A stretch of DNA of 64,000 bases from Flavobacteriales bacterium UBA6057 (GTDB lineage Bacteria; Bacteroidota; Bacteroidia; Flavobacteriales_G; Salibacteraceae). The stretch is from the NCBI GenBank assembly GCA_002428995.1, contig DIYJ01000003.1, positions 1 through 64,000 on the forward strand. Direction: 5' to 3'. Under the pieces are notes generated by a model. That model was not told the origin of the DNA. It did not search any database and was given only the letters and a program-made list of their open reading frames with translations. The position numbers and the translations under genes are program-made. This document shows positions 8,738 to 19,800 of this stretch, one piece after another (within the stretch, counting starts at the first letter, position 1; every line of letters begins with the position of its first letter).

Positions 8738-11008
8738 ATGAAGAACCTAACATTCAGCTTTTTTATTCTCCTCGTATTCAGTGCTTTGCCCTTTGCGCAA
8801 GCTCAGGATGCTTCTGATCATCAACCGGGCGAACTCATGCTCATGCTTGAGTCAGATGCGAGCATCGATCGCGTTTTGTCCATGATGGAGCGGCAAACAG
8901 GAGTCCCCGTTTCACCGGAAAGGAGACTTTCTCAATACCTAAACCTCTGGCTCGTGAGCTTTGACGAGGAACAGCTCGCGGCTGCGAAGTATCTCGAAGT
9001 GGCTCGTGGTTCGAGGGATGTATTGATCTGTCAATTGAATCACACCAATATCGAGCAGCGAAATACTCCTGATGACCCTCTTTTCCCAAACCAGTGGGCT
9101 TTTGAAAACATTGAGGCTGAAAAGGCATGGAACATTGCAACGGGTGGTGTTACGGCCTATGGAGATACCATTGTTGTGGCGGTGATTGACGGTGGTTTCG
9201 ATTTGGATCACGAGGATTTGGAGGAACAATATTTTGTGAATCGCCAAGAGATTCCGGGTAATAACATTGATGATGACAACAATGGCTATGTAGACGATAG
9301 GATTGGATGGAATTTTTACGCCAATAATGGCACGATGCCGCTTGACAATCATGGAACACACGTAGCGGGGACGATTGGAGCAGCGAGCGACAACGCACAA
9401 GGCGTGGCCGGTGTGAATTGGAATGTAAAGGTGATGCCATTGGCCGGATCTTCGGTTCAGGAGGTAGTGGTCGTTTCCTCTTACGCCTACGTGTACGATA
9501 TGCGGAGACGCTACAATGAATCGGCTGGAGCGGAAGGTGCTTATGTGGTAGCTACTAACTCCAGCTTCGGGGTTAACTTCGGTCAACCGTCTTCCTATCC
9601 ATTGTGGTGTGCCATGTATGATTCACTCGGTTCTGTAGGCGTGTTGAGTGCCGGAGCGACCATTAACTCGAATGTGAACATTGACAACGAAGGAGACATT
9701 CCAACAGCCTGTGAAAGCGACTTCCTTGTTTCCGTAACAAACACTACTGTTGGCGACACGCGAAACAGCGGAGCCGGATATGGAGCCACCACCATCGACA
9801 TTGGCGCACCCGGAACAGGAGTAAGGTCCACCACCCTGAACGACAACTACGGAAACCTTTCTGGTACTTCTATGGCTACTCCTCATGTAGCCGGGGCGAT
9901 CGCCCTGATGTATTCTGCTATGTGCCAAAAGACATTTGACGCTTATCAGTACGATCCTGATGGACTGGCTACCTACATCAAGGACAAACTGTTGAATGAA
10001 GGTGTGGATCAGGTTTCTGCCCTTCAGGGGCAAGTAGCTTCAGGCGGGCGATTGAACCTTTACAAGGCTGTTCGCAGTGTGCTCGATTCGTGCCTCAATG
10101 GCTACACAACGGTGACCGAGAGCAATTGTGGTAACTGTGTAGGTGAAGCTGTTGTGACTGGAGTAGGAGGTTTTCCTCCATACACTTACATCTGGAGTAC
10201 CGGGATCATCAATGATACAGTAGATACAGGCCTTTGCGCGGGAATCTATCATGTAACGATCAGTGATAGCATTGGTCAAACGGAGGTTGTCTCATTTGGT
10301 ATCACAGACGCGGGTGGACCTGTGCTTCAGGTAGCCACTACTCATAACATTTGCCCAGGAGCAACCGATGGAACGGCAACAGTTAGCGGGGGCTTCAATC
10401 ATACTTGGTCGACCGGTGCTACGGGACTGAGTGTCAGTAATCTCTCGGCTGGTACTTATCAGGTGTCTGGAACGGACGAGCAGGGAGAGTGCACTACTGT
10501 AGAGCTTTTTACGATCTCTGAGCCTTTGCCATTGTTCGCAGATTTTCAAATGGTTTTTCCAAATGGTGGTGCCAACGGAAGCATTACGGCTACTACTATT
10601 CTGGGAGGAACACCACCTTACAGTTTGCTCTGGAACACGGGAGATACCTCCTCCAGCATCGATGGGCTGGATTTTGGAAATTACACATTAACGATCACGG
10701 ATGATAACGGTTGCACTGCTGATCAACTGGCTTATTTGGATTATCCTGAAGGGCTTCAAACGGTTGAAAGCGATGCAGTTCGAATTTATCCTAATCCAGC
10801 CACAGACCGTCTTCTGATCGAATCAAAAGCCGCTGGGTCCTGGCAGCTTTCCATTTTTGATCAGGCTGGCAGAATGGTCCATGATCAAAGCTTGCAAGGC
10901 AGTCAAAACACTGTTGATGTATCAGCGTTTAACTCAGGAACTTACTTCCTTGTATTTAAGGGAACTGACCGAGTTGTACATGAAAAGCTCATGATCGTTG
11001 GCCAATGA
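8738..11008 (+). CDS. Secreted subtilisin-like serine protease with SprB repeats and T9SS type A sorting domain
   Basis: The 756-residue product has a signal peptide (NLTFSFFILLVFSALPFAQA) and an S8 catalytic domain with Asp151 (AVIDGGFD), His205 (DNHGTHVAGT) and Ser378 (LSGTSMATPHVAG). A calcium-site-like insert, NNIDDDNNGYVDD, lies between Asp and His. Three SprB-type repeats follow (GGFPPYTYIWSTG, NHTWSTGATGL, GGTPPYSLLWNTG). The protein ends in a type A sorting domain (VRIYPNPATDRL to KLMIVGQ), so it should be exported by the T9SS and either released or anchored at the surface. The ATG at 8738 puts the signal peptide at the N-terminus; a GTG at 8720 is less likely. It overlaps the next gene by four bases. 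Confidence 0.93.
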   Translation: MKNLTFSFFILLVFSALPFAQAQDASDHQPGELMLMLESDASIDRVLSMMERQTGVPVSPERRLSQYLNLWLVSFDEEQLAAAKYLEVARGSRDVLICQLNHTNIEQRNTPDDPLFPNQWAFENIEAEKAWNIATGGVTAYGDTIVVAVIDGGFDLDHEDLEEQYFVNRQEIPGNNIDDDNNGYVDDRIGWNFYANNGTMPLDNHGTHVAGTIGAASDNAQGVAGVNWNVKVMPLAGSSVQEVVVVSSYAYVYDMRRRYNESAGAEGAYVVATNSSFGVNFGQPSSYPLWCAMYDSLGSVGVLSAGATINSNVNIDNEGDIPTACESDFLVSVTNTTVGDTRNSGAGYGATTIDIGAPGTGVRSTTLNDNYGNLSGTSMATPHVAGAIALMYSAMCQKTFDAYQYDPDGLATYIKDKLLNEGVDQVSALQGQVASGGRLNLYKAVRSVLDSCLNGYTTVTESNCGNCVGEAVVTGVGGFPPYTYIWSTGIINDTVDTGLCAGIYHVTISDSIGQTEVVSFGITDAGGPVLQVATTHNICPGATDGTATVSGGFNHTWSTGATGLSVSNLSAGTYQVSGTDEQGECTTVELFTISEPLPLFADFQMVFPNGGANGSITATTILGGTPPYSLLWNTGDTSSSIDGLDFGNYTLTITDDNGCTADQLAYLDYPEGLQTVESDAVRIYPNPATDRLLIESKAAGSWQLSIFDQAGRMVHDQSLQGSQNTVDVSAFNSGTYFLVFKGTDRVVHEKLMIVGQ

Positions 11009-12063
11009 TTGATTCGAAGAAACTGTTCATAGTGTCTCTTTTAGTGGGAATGGCAGCCTTGCTTTCCTGTGAGAAGGATATTGATGCGGTTACGGACTCG
11101 ATTTTAGATTCAAAGGATGGCCCTAGACCTTACCACTTAACAGTTCCAGAAGGCTTTCCTGATTACTTTCTGGCGGACGAAAACAGATTGACGCACGAAG
11201 GTGTGGAGCTTGGAAGAGCACTGTTTTTTGATCCGCTGCTTTCACGCAATCAGAATGTAAGTTGCGCCTCTTGCCATACTCAGGCAGACGCGTTCAGCGA
11301 TCCGAGGAAATTCTCCATTGGCACCAATGGAGAGCTTACAGGTTTTCATTCCATGCCAATTTTCAACATCGCGTGGATGAACGAATTTTTCTGGGATGGC
11401 AGGGCAAAGTCAAGGGAAGATCAGGCGTTGCAGCCCGTCATTAATCCCTTGGAAATGGACATGTCCTGGCCCGAGGTAGTAGATCGTCTCATGGACCACC
11501 CAGAGTATCCAGCCTTATTTGAAGGAGCGTTTGGCACGGATCAGATTGATTCTTCACTTGTGGTCCGCGCGATGGTTCAGTATGAAATGACCCTGGTGAG
11601 TGCAGATACAAAGTTTGACCGGGCATGGAGGAATGAGATTCCGCTAACGGAGGAGGAACAAGCCGGGAGATTGATTTTTGAGTCTGAAGTTGGTGACTGC
11701 TGGCATTGCCATGGAGGAATCCTGGCCACTGACAATTCGTTTCACAACAACGGCTTGGACAGTCAGGACAATTTGCAACCGGGGCTATACAGTTCAACGG
11801 GCAATGATGAAGACTTTGGTAAGTTCAAGACTCCGACTCTGAGAAACCTCGCCTTCACCGCTCCTTACATGCACGATGGTCGCTTTGAGACATTGGAAGA
11901 GGTGATCGATTTTTATTCTTCAGGAGTTCAAAACTATCAAGGTGTAGACCCTCTCATGAAGAAAGCTCCTCAAGGAGGCTCTCAGTTGACAGATGAGCAA
12001 AAGAAGCAGCTGATCGCCTATTTGATGACGATGACTGACAGCTCGTTTGTTGGGTTGAAGTAA
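11005..12063 (+). CDS. Di-haem cytochrome c peroxidase (CcpA/MauG family), lipoprotein
   Basis: The 352-residue product has a lipoprotein signal (FIVSLLVGMAALLSC, lipobox LLSC). It has two c-type haem sites: CASCH at residues 87-91 and CWHCH at 232-236. APYMHDGRF, with the family's likely methionine ligand, lies near residue 290. The usual reaction is reduction of hydrogen peroxide by electrons from a small cytochrome c or quinol pool in the periplasm. Length and haem spacing are normal. The start codon overlaps the stop of the protease gene (ATGA), implying translational coupling, an unusual partnership whose purpose is unclear. Confidence 0.93.
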   Translation: MIDSKKLFIVSLLVGMAALLSCEKDIDAVTDSILDSKDGPRPYHLTVPEGFPDYFLADENRLTHEGVELGRALFFDPLLSRNQNVSCASCHTQADAFSDPRKFSIGTNGELTGFHSMPIFNIAWMNEFFWDGRAKSREDQALQPVINPLEMDMSWPEVVDRLMDHPEYPALFEGAFGTDQIDSSLVVRAMVQYEMTLVSADTKFDRAWRNEIPLTEEEQAGRLIFESEVGDCWHCHGGILATDNSFHNNGLDSQDNLQPGLYSSTGNDEDFGKFKTPTLRNLAFTAPYMHDGRFETLEEVIDFYSSGVQNYQGVDPLMKKAPQGGSQLTDEQKKQLIAYLMTMTDSSFVGLK

Positions 12064-12071
12064 TAGTCTTC

Positions 12072-13559
12072 TTACAACATCTGAAGGTCTTCCACGACCT
12101 CTGCTCTCCGCCTGTAGCAGTGCATAGCATCCTTAAATACAGCGGTTTTAAAGATGGATTTATTGAGCAGCATTCTCACACATTCCTGTATTCCCTCGAT
12201 GATGGATGGATGCGGATGAACCAGGTCTGCCAATACCTCAATGGGTTGCTTCATCTTGATCAGCAATCCAATGGCTTGAATAGCGCTTGATGCATGTTCC
12301 CCGATGGCGCGCATTCCCAGGATTCTCATTTCTTCATCATCCGTGACTATGATCTTGAAAAAACCTTCGGTCTTGCGCATGGCAATGGCTCTGGCTATGC
12401 AGCTGTAGTCGAGCTTCACCACCTTGATAGGAATGCCTCTTTCCATGCACTGGCTTTCGTTTAATCCTACCGATGCTACTTCCGGGGTCAGGAACATGAT
12501 GGTGCAGATGTTATCGTAGGAGAGGCGTTCTTTTACATCGCCATACATTCTTTCCACCGCGTGCCTTGCCTCGATTTCTCCCATGTTCACCAGCGCAATG
12601 TGGCCTGATACATCACCGACTGCATAAATGTTAGGTACCGTAGACTGCGTGTCGTCCTCTTCAATGTAGTTGCGGTCGGTGACCTCAACGCCAATTTCTT
12701 CGAGTCCAAGACCTTCAGAGTTGGGCACCCGACCGATCGATAGCAGCGCTTTCTCCACACGAATCACTTCCGTGGTTCCATCTTCACTCAGAATCTCATA
12801 TTCCACTTCTCCATCGATGGTTTCCATGCGCTGGAGCTTCGACTCGCTGTGGATAACCACGCCATTTGCCAATAGGTTTTTGCTGACCATTTGGGCCACA
12901 TCTTCATCTTCAAACGGCAGAATACGATCGGCTCTGTCTATCAAATACACCTTGGTCTTTCCAAGGTTTGAGAACATGGTAGCATACTCGCAGCCAATCA
13001 CCCCTGCTCCAAGTATTACGAGGCTCTTGGGATAGTCGTTGAGATGGTGAATGCCATCACTTGTCATGATGGTTTTTTCGTCCACTGTGATGTTGGGAAT
13101 CTTTCGGGGGCGGCTGCCGGTGGCGAGAACGATGTTCTCAGCAGAGATAACCTGAGTGCCTTTCTTGGAAGTGATTTCCACTTCGTGTTCGGAGAGCAGA
13201 CGAGCCACTCCGCGCATGTGTTTAAACCGTACAGTGGAGGTTTCTTCCTGGAGCAATTTCAAGTGTGCAGAGTATTGCTGCTTGCGATCAAACACCGCCT
13301 CATTCACGGTTTGCTTCAATTCATCCCACGGAATTTCAACGGGAGGGTGATTAGTTCTTTTGAGCATCTCATTCATCTCGTGAAGTTTCTGAGATAACTC
13401 CCACATCGTTTTGGAGGTCAATGCACCGTCATAGATGGCCGCGCCTCCTACTTTTCCTTTTTCTACCAATACCACCTTTTGACCGAAATCAATGGCGCGC
13501 ATGGCTGCGGCATATCCAGAGGGACCTCCCCCGATGACGCATAAATCGTAGTGTTCCAA
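12072..13559 (-). CDS. FAD-dependent pyridine nucleotide oxidoreductase lacking the redox cysteines
   Basis: The 495-residue product has the class I disulfide-reductase architecture. The FAD-binding GGGPSG (residues 10-15) is followed by the region that normally holds CxxxxC. Here it reads GGAAIYDGALTSK (38-50), so both cysteines are alanine. A second Rossmann motif (ILGAGVIGCEYA), the FAD segment NIYAVGDVSGHIALVNMGE, and the C-terminal interface with HPHPS follow. Related cysteine-poor enzymes are soluble transhydrogenases or diaphorases acting on NAD(P)H. Dithiol chemistry on lipoamide is unlikely. It is probably cytoplasmic. Its 3' end nearly meets the convergent peroxidase gene (8-base gap). 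Confidence 0.85.
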   Translation of the reverse strand: MEHYDLCVIGGGPSGYAAAMRAIDFGQKVVLVEKGKVGGAAIYDGALTSKTMWELSQKLHEMNEMLKRTNHPPVEIPWDELKQTVNEAVFDRKQQYSAHLKLLQEETSTVRFKHMRGVARLLSEHEVEITSKKGTQVISAENIVLATGSRPRKIPNITVDEKTIMTSDGIHHLNDYPKSLVILGAGVIGCEYATMFSNLGKTKVYLIDRADRILPFEDEDVAQMVSKNLLANGVVIHSESKLQRMETIDGEVEYEILSEDGTTEVIRVEKALLSIGRVPNSEGLGLEEIGVEVTDRNYIEEDDTQSTVPNIYAVGDVSGHIALVNMGEIEARHAVERMYGDVKERLSYDNICTIMFLTPEVASVGLNESQCMERGIPIKVVKLDYSCIARAIAMRKTEGFFKIIVTDDEEMRILGMRAIGEHASSAIQAIGLLIKMKQPIEVLADLVHPHPSIIEGIQECVRMLLNKSIFKTAVFKDAMHCYRRRAEVVEDLQML

Positions 13560-13794
13560 GTGAGCAGGGTTTTAACTAAAGTAGGAACAAATACGCTCGA
13601 AGTGGGGATTCGTCTAAAAAATCAATGGATTCGGGAGATTGACGCAACGCTAACCATCGTTCATCGGTCTATTTTATAGACTTCTCCTCTTTTCCGTTTA
13701 ACGAAACCGAATCACTAACACCTCGCTTCGTTAAATTAACCTTAAACAGACCTGCCTATGGATTGCCGGAGAAAGTCTTCCAAGTGCGTTACGT

Positions 13795-13802
13795 TACCTT
13801 TG
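13795..13802 (+). promoter_or_regulatory. Possible -7 promoter box before the PKD/PD40/SprF operon
   Basis: The sequence TACCTTTG exactly matches TAnnTTTG and ends 21 bases before the ATG at 13824. A transcript from it would have a leader of about 15 bases. No convincing TTTG -33 box is seen at the expected spacing. The site lies inside the longer alternative reading frame from 13758, so it also supports the later start. Confidence 0.3.
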
Positions 13803-13823
13803 CGGTTAACTTTCGCTAACAGT

Positions 13824-16800
13824 ATGAGATTCCGCCTTTTTTGGGCATTGGTTGTAGGGCTTTTTACGCTTGACTCATTTGCTCAGTGTGAGCTTTTTGA
13901 TGGGAATGGTGTGATGGAGGCCAACCCGACCTGGGTGAGTTGTAGTGGCGGTGATTTCACCTTGTTCATTCAGTCGAACACAACCTTCGGAGCCTACACA
14001 GTAGACTGGGGTGATGGCTCGCCATTGTCGACAGGTACGGGTCTGGTTCCACCCAACTTCATTTCGCATACCTACACTGCGACCACTGCAAATTATACGG
14101 TGGTGTTCACAGAAACAGCAACTGGATGTGTTGTCACAGGGTTGGTGGTGATGGAAGAACCTGTCAATGCTTCGATTCAAATTCCGATTGGTGGAGTGAC
14201 ACAGGTTTGTGCACCTGGTACCATTGAGTTCACCAACAGCAGTACCGATGTCTCTTCCAATACAGTGTTTACCTGGGATTTTGGCGATGGATCGCCCATT
14301 CTCACGTTTGGAGATACCAATGCGGGGCAAACCATTGAACACACCTACGAGCAGAATACGGTAAACTGCGTTACGGCAGTCACGTTGACTGCGGAGAACT
14401 TCTGCAGCTTCGGTAACCCTACAACTGCGGTCTTTAATCCTATCCAGGTTTTTGACATTGATGATGCTCAGGTGACAGCCTCTGAAGAGTTGCTGTGTTA
14501 TCCTGATACGGTTGTACACTTTGACAACACAACCAATCGAAACTGTGTGCCCCAGGGTAACACGGTTCAGCGTTACGAGTATTGGAATTTCGGTGATTAC
14601 TGGGGACAGGGTGTCGATTCCATCATTGACTGGCAGCCCTTCTTACCACCCAACAGACCCGGTTATGATATCGCTTATCCTGGCATCGGTACCTACACCG
14701 TGATGATGATCGACAGCAACCAATGCGGTCAGGATACAGCATATGTAACCGTGGAGATTGTGGACCAACCTACGGCAGCAGTTTCTTCCAGTGATGACAC
14801 GGTGTGCACGGGTGAGAACATCACCTTTTTCAATAACAGTTTCGGAGGCAGCAATCAGCATCGCATCAACTTCGGTGATGGAACGGGCTGGTTTAACATC
14901 AATAACTCAAGAAATAAGAGTTACAACACAGCAGGAACCTATACGGTATTGTTGGCAGCGAACATCAACGGTGGTTCTGCAAGCTGTACCGATACTACTT
15001 CCATGCAGGTGGTGGTGCTCCCGAGTCCGGATGTTGATTTCAGTTTGACGCCTGCCGCGGCCTGCGACTCACTTACGGTTTCGTTCGTAAATACAAGTAC
15101 TGGAGGCATTCAATACGATTGGGATTTCGACAACGGCAATACAAGTACGCTTCAGAATCCGGCACCTGAGTTCTACGGTACTCCAGGGGCTTACACCGTG
15201 ACCCTCACTGTCACAAGCAGCAACGGCTGTGTGAGTGACGATACAGAAGATGTGAATGTGTATCAAACACCTGTTGCGGACTTCACTGCTCAAAACGTTT
15301 GTGAGGATGAGCTGGCCTCTTTTATCGATAACACTACCACAGGATTTGGTGGTGGAATTACGAGCTGGCTTTGGTCCTTTGGTGACGCGGGAAATTCTAC
15401 TACTACGCTCCAGAACCCCACATTCACCTACGTAGATTCAGGAACGTTTGTCATTTCACTGGCCGTTACTACAGCCAACTGTACGGATACGATTTCTGAT
15501 ACAATCTCGGTAGAACCTCGGCCCATTGCTGCGTTCACGGAAAGTGACTCCGTAGGTTGTTCGCCTTTGCCAGTGATGTTTACCGACTTTTCCACTGGAG
15601 CGGTAAACTTCTTTTGGGATTTTGGCGATGGCACTACGAGCATGCTTCAGAACCCTACCCACACGTTTTTACACAATGGTTTGACGGACACCACATTCGT
15701 GGTGAAACTGGTTTCCAGTTCAGCATTTGGATGTGCGGATAGCATTTATGACACGATCACTGTGCAGGGGAATCCAGTGGCTCAATTCAGCTCTACCGCT
15801 ATCCTGGACTGCGCTCCGCTTGAAGTTCAGTTCACCGATTCTTCTACAGGTGGTGTTTCTGTGTTGTGGGATTTTGGTGATGGTTCGGGCAGCACCTTGA
15901 ACAATCCCGCGCACACCTTTCAGAACACTACGCAGTTTATCACCAACTACACGGTTGAGTTGGCCGTGATCGCGGCCAATGGCTGCACCGATACCGCGAC
16001 TGATTTTGTGACTGTATATCCCGAGCCACTGTTCAATTTCAACATTGTACCGGATTCTGGTTGCAGTCCTTTGGATGTCCAGTTCCCGGTTGCTGTCGGG
16101 GCGGTGGTTTACGACTGGGATTTCGGGGATGGGACTACGGCCAATGGTCCTTCTCCTTCACACACCTTCGTGAACAACACAACCAACGATTTGAACTTCA
16201 CCGTTCAGTTAATCGCTACTTCCCCGTTTGGATGTGTGGACACCGTTACCGGTAATGTGCTGGTGTTTCCCAATCCGACCGCTGCGCTTGCACCCGTTAC
16301 CGCAGAAGGATGCGAGCCGCTGACCGTCAATTTTGTCAATGGATCCACCGGAGGCACCTCTTTCGAATGGGACTTTGATGATGGAAACACCTCGACTTCC
16401 GGAGCCACCAATCTGAGTCATACGTATGTGAATGCCACGAACGATACGCTCTTTTTCGATGCCAGCCTCATTGCCATCACTGATGATGGTTGCCGGGATA
16501 CTGCGTTCGCTGACATTGGCGTTTACAGGAGGGTAGAGGCTTCCTTCTCGGTGCCAACGGACACCTGTCATCCTTTTACTCCATCATTGACAGATCTGTC
16601 CACCAACCCATTTGCCTGGAGTTGGGACTTCGATGATGGCAATACCAGTACGGTGCAGAATCCAACGCACAACTTCGCGAATACTTCCCTGGTGCCCATC
16701 GTGTTTGATGTGAATCTGGAGGTGGCGAACCTCGAAGGCTGTACGGATGATACCACCATCTCCACGCAAGTATTCCCCAAACCAACGGCAGATTTTGCGC

Positions 16801-19800
16801 CTTCAGACACCGCTGGCTGTGAACCATTCGACCTGGTGGTAACGAACAACTCCGTCCTCAATCAGCAGAATTTCTGGGATTTTGGAGACGGAACCACTTC
16901 AACTACTGCTGCTGGCACGATTAATCTGACCTATCCCAATCCCAGCAATTTACCGATTGTGCGAACGATCGAGCTGATGGTTGAAAATCAATATGGCTGC
17001 CGGGATACTACCAGCGCGGATGTAGACGTCTACTCTCAAATCTTCGCAAGTTTCGCTGTACCTACGGTAGGGTGTCATCCATTCACGGTGACCTTTTCCG
17101 ATTCCTCCATCAATGCTGTTCAATACAACTGGGATTTTGATGATGGAGCCACTTCTGCCGTGTCCGGTCCTACCCACACATTCAGCAACACGACCACGGC
17201 CGTTCAGACCTTTGACGTGACGCTCACCGTGACCAATGCCGAGGGCTGCACGGATGATTCTACCATTACAATCACCGTTTATCCAAAGCCTACTGCAGCA
17301 TTCGCGCTTTCGCAAAACGTGGGCTGCGAGCCACTGGTGGTCAACTTCACCAACAACTCGGTTCTGAATCAGCTGAACTTCTGGGATCTCGGAGATGGAA
17401 CTCAGAATACAAGCAACGCTACCAACTTCTCGCATACGTATCCCAATCCTACCAACACTCCCATCATCCGAACGGTGGAGCTGATGGTCGAAAACCAATT
17501 TGGTTGTCGCGATACGCTGACGGAGGACATTCAAATCCACTCCCAGATTCATGCGGACTTTTCCGCACCCCTGGAGGGATGTCATCCGTTCAATGTGAAT
17601 TTCACAGATCTTTCTACCAACGCGGTGCAATATGATTGGGACTTCGGTGATGGTACCCTCTCCAACCAGACCACACCTTTTCATCAGTTTGTCAATACCA
17701 CGAACCTCGTCCAGACCTTTGATGTGACAATGTTGGTGACAAATGCGGAAGGGTGTACCGATCAGATTACCCAAACCGTGACGGTGCATCCCAAGCCATC
17801 CGCAGGATTCCAAATGAGTACCAATCTCGGTTGTGAGCCACTGATTGTGACGTTCACCAATGTTTCTGTGCTCAACGACTCGAGTCACTGGGATTTTGAC
17901 AACGGACTGACCTCTACGTCCAATGGGAATAGTGTTCAGACGACCTACACCAACCCCACCAATTTTGCCGCTTTCTTCGATCCTGAACTGATTGTCACCA
18001 CCACGTTTGGCTGCATGGATACCTTCACCAATCAGCTGGAGGTTCACCCGCAGATCATTGCCGGGTTTATCATTGATTCTGCCATCTGCCATCCGTTCAA
18101 TGCTCAGGTTCAGGACCTATCTGTGAATGCTGCGCAGTACGATTATGACTTTGGTGACATGACGGGTGGTTCTACCCAGGCCAACCCCGGGCATCTGTAC
18201 AACAACTTCTCCAATGTGCTGGAAACCTACACTGCGACTCAAACAGTTACGAATGCAGAAGGATGTCAGGATATTGCCACGATCACGGTGGATGTTTTTC
18301 CAAAGCCCGTTTCCCAGTTTTCAATCGTCAGCTCACCAGCATGCCATGGGGAGCCTGTCAGCATCCTAAATCAGAGTACCCTCAACGACATCAACATTTG
18401 GACGGTAGGCAACAATGGGTTTCCTGCCATTCAGAACGATCCGCAGATCGATACCTTCTTCCTGAATTTTACCACCAATCCTCAGGACATACCTTTTACC
18501 TTGGTGGTCGAAAACAATTTCGGCTGTCGGGATACCTCTGAATCTTCCATTACGGTATTCCCAGAGGTGGAGGCACGATTCACGGTTCCTGATGAGGGGT
18601 GCAGTCCATTTGAGGCGACATTCACGAACCTTTCCTCCGGAGGGAGTCTCTTCACCTGGGACTTCGGAGATGGCAATCAGTCCTTTGATGATGCACCGGT
18701 TCATGTGTTCGAGAATACAGGTGATGTAGATGTTACCTATCAGGTTGTGCTCACGGTTACTTCTCAATTCAATTGTACCTCCACAGATACGATTCCAGTG
18801 TTGGTTCGACCGAAGCCAGATGTATTGTTCACAGCAACTCCCTTGACGCAGCGATTCCCGGATGCCACCATCAGTCTGACCAATCTCACCAATCCAGGAC
18901 CCTGGAGTTACGCCTGGGACTTTGCTGATAGCACCACCTCTAATGAGCAGTCACCCGGATCGCACACGTATGACACGTGGGGAGAATATCGTGTGATGCT
19001 TACCGGTTCTACCCAGTTTTGTGAGGACACGCATTCGGTATTGGTCATTGTTGAGCCACCGTTCCCGATTGCAGATTTCGAACTTGATACTTCTGGTTGC
19101 GCGCCTGTCACCATCGACTTTGTGAACCTCAGTCAGTACGGTGTTGAGTTCCTCTGGGACTTTGGAGATGGAGGTAGAAGCAGCTCCGAAAACCCAACGT
19201 ATACCTATTCATTTCCCGGTTCCTACACAGTCCAGTTGACGGTGACTGGTCCTGGAGGGCAGACCTCCGTGGAGCTCATAGTTGCGGCAGTTGAGGTGTT
19301 TGAGCAGCCTGTGGCCAACTTCGTGTACACGCCCGAAACGGTGACGGTTCCGACAGAACCGGTGAACTTCATTAACTACTCTTTACTAGGTGATCAATAC
19401 TTATGGAACTTTGGCGACACGAATACTTCCACGGCTGAAAACCCACAGCATTTGTATCGTGAACCGGGCACTTACTTCCCGGAACTGGTGGTCTCCAATT
19501 CGTTTGGATGCAGCGATACGTTCAAATCTGAAATTCCGCTGCTCGCCAGTGAGACAGGAGATGTTCAGGTACCCAACGCTTTTACGCCCAGCTCTACAGG
19601 AGGCAATGGTGGTCTCTATGATCCATTGTCCTTCGACAATCATGTGTTTTTCCCTGTAGTGGCAGGGGTGACCGAAGAAGAATACTTGCTTTCTATCTAC
19701 AACCGCTGGGGTGAGTTGATTTTTGAAACAGATGAGCTGTCTCGAGGATGGGACGGTTATTATCGCGGAAAGATCTGCCAGCAAGACGTTTACGTGTGGA

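Noticed and set aside
16950..18092. A 380-codon minus-strand ORF opposite the PKD array
   Set aside because: It lies wholly inside the PKD gene, has no recognisable domain and is a by-product of the repeat codon pattern.
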